A stretch of DNA of 64,000 bases from Microglena sp. YARC (Eukaryota; Chlorophyta; Chlorophyceae; Chlamydomonadales; Chlamydomonadaceae), in the NCBI GenBank assembly GCA_022414725.1, contig CM039466.1, positions 10,834,247 through 10,898,246 on the forward strand. The letters are read 5' to 3'. Shown here one piece after another: positions 63,396 through 64,000 of the stretch; position 1 is the stretch's first letter, and every line of letters begins with the position of its first letter. The translations under genes and the position numbers were made by a program. The notes beneath the pieces are model-generated. The model had not been told where the DNA came from and did no database searches. It worked only from the letters and a program-made list of their open reading frames with translations.

Positions 63396-64000
63396 CCAGC
63401 CGACGTTCAAGGTTAAGTGTCTAGGGTCAAAGGGGGCGCGTACAGCAGGTAACCCTGAGGGAAAGCGGACACTAGACAGACACGGACTCAGACAGTTAGA
63501 CAACATGACAGCTAACGCTGACATAACCCACGCCCGCTGATCATATACACATCAAATCATGTGTGCAACGCACATGACGTGTATGGCTGCATACATGGCT
63601 GGTTGGATTGCATGGCTGCATTGCAAACACACATTCTCACTCACACTGATCACACACATACTGATCAAAAACAAACACTGATATCACCCACTGATCAAAC
63701 ACACACAACCACATACATGATGTGTGCATCACACATTCACACATGACGTGTATGGTTGCATGCACGGCTGGCTACTTGCATGCATGGCTGTATTGCACAC
63801 ACTCACACTATTCTGGGGGAAATGGGGAAATGCTGTGTTCTGATAGTATGCAGGTTTATTTGGGCTACATGCAGCAGCTTCTAGGTTGCTTCACGAGCCA
63901 GCCACTGGTTTCAGCCATAATATGTTGACAAAGCTAGGAAGCTAATGATGTCATCTTCCACATGCACTAGCTAGACAGCGAGCCTGGAGTTTGGCTGAAT
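63396..64000 (+). repeat. CA-rich repeats with a ~165-bp duplication
   Basis: CACATGACGTGTATGG(C/T)TGCAT and the following GGCTGG..TGCATGGCTG..ATTGCA.ACACA occur at 63,570 and 63,742. CACTGATCA is repeated four times between them. No gene. Confidence 0.7.

Overview
The window is nuclear DNA from a eukaryote, most likely a green alga, possibly a prasinophyte. The evidence is genes with GT-AG introns, a plant-type AMT1 ammonium transporter, TTTAGGG-like repeats, a LINE of the Dualen/RandI type (first described in Chlamydomonas), and extreme microsatellite and minisatellite density. I suspect but cannot prove something like Cymbomonas. Single-base indels break nearly every long reading frame, and the satellite arrays at 33-46 kb are very noisy, which suggests a long-read assembly with residual errors.

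Layout. 0-3.3 kb: G/T-rich and TG/CA repeats. 3.35-17.9 kb: a large minus-strand LINE remnant split by a Ty1/copia element (9,826-16,744) inserted in the same orientation. In order on the minus strand, the LINE encodes a Josephin-like cysteine protease, a deleted APE endonuclease, reverse transcriptase, an extra domain, RNase H, a CCHC knuckle and a restriction-like endonuclease (RLE). 17.9-19.3 kb: the last three exons of an unknown minus-strand gene. 19.8-23.1 kb: the AMT1 gene (+), three exons. 24.5 kb: a first exon that looks plastid-targeting. 25-33 kb: MITEs, a fold-back element, microsatellites, a tRNA/SINE-like repeat, a 60-bp satellite and a few orphan exons. 33.4-36.7 kb: two head-to-head copies of a ~95-bp satellite array. 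38.7-45.9 kb: two further satellite arrays of ~135-bp units around a 1,000-base gap. 46-48 kb: minisatellites and two MITEs.

48.4-58.7 kb holds one large minus-strand gene with clear exons and splice sites. Many of its exon/intron borders have been tandemly copied two to eight times, giving serial exon arrays; a TA-flanked mariner-like element sits inside one array. 59-61 kb is repeats with no gene I can support. 61.3-63.4 kb is a second, 5'-truncated LINE of the same type on the plus strand. It shares the RLE, RNase H and extra domain with the first, and a 3' hairpin that recurs in the AMT1 intron and in the SINE-like repeat.

Only AMT1 has a function I can name: ammonium uptake across a membrane. 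Everything else recognisable belongs to mobile elements, which together with tandem repeats make up most of the window.
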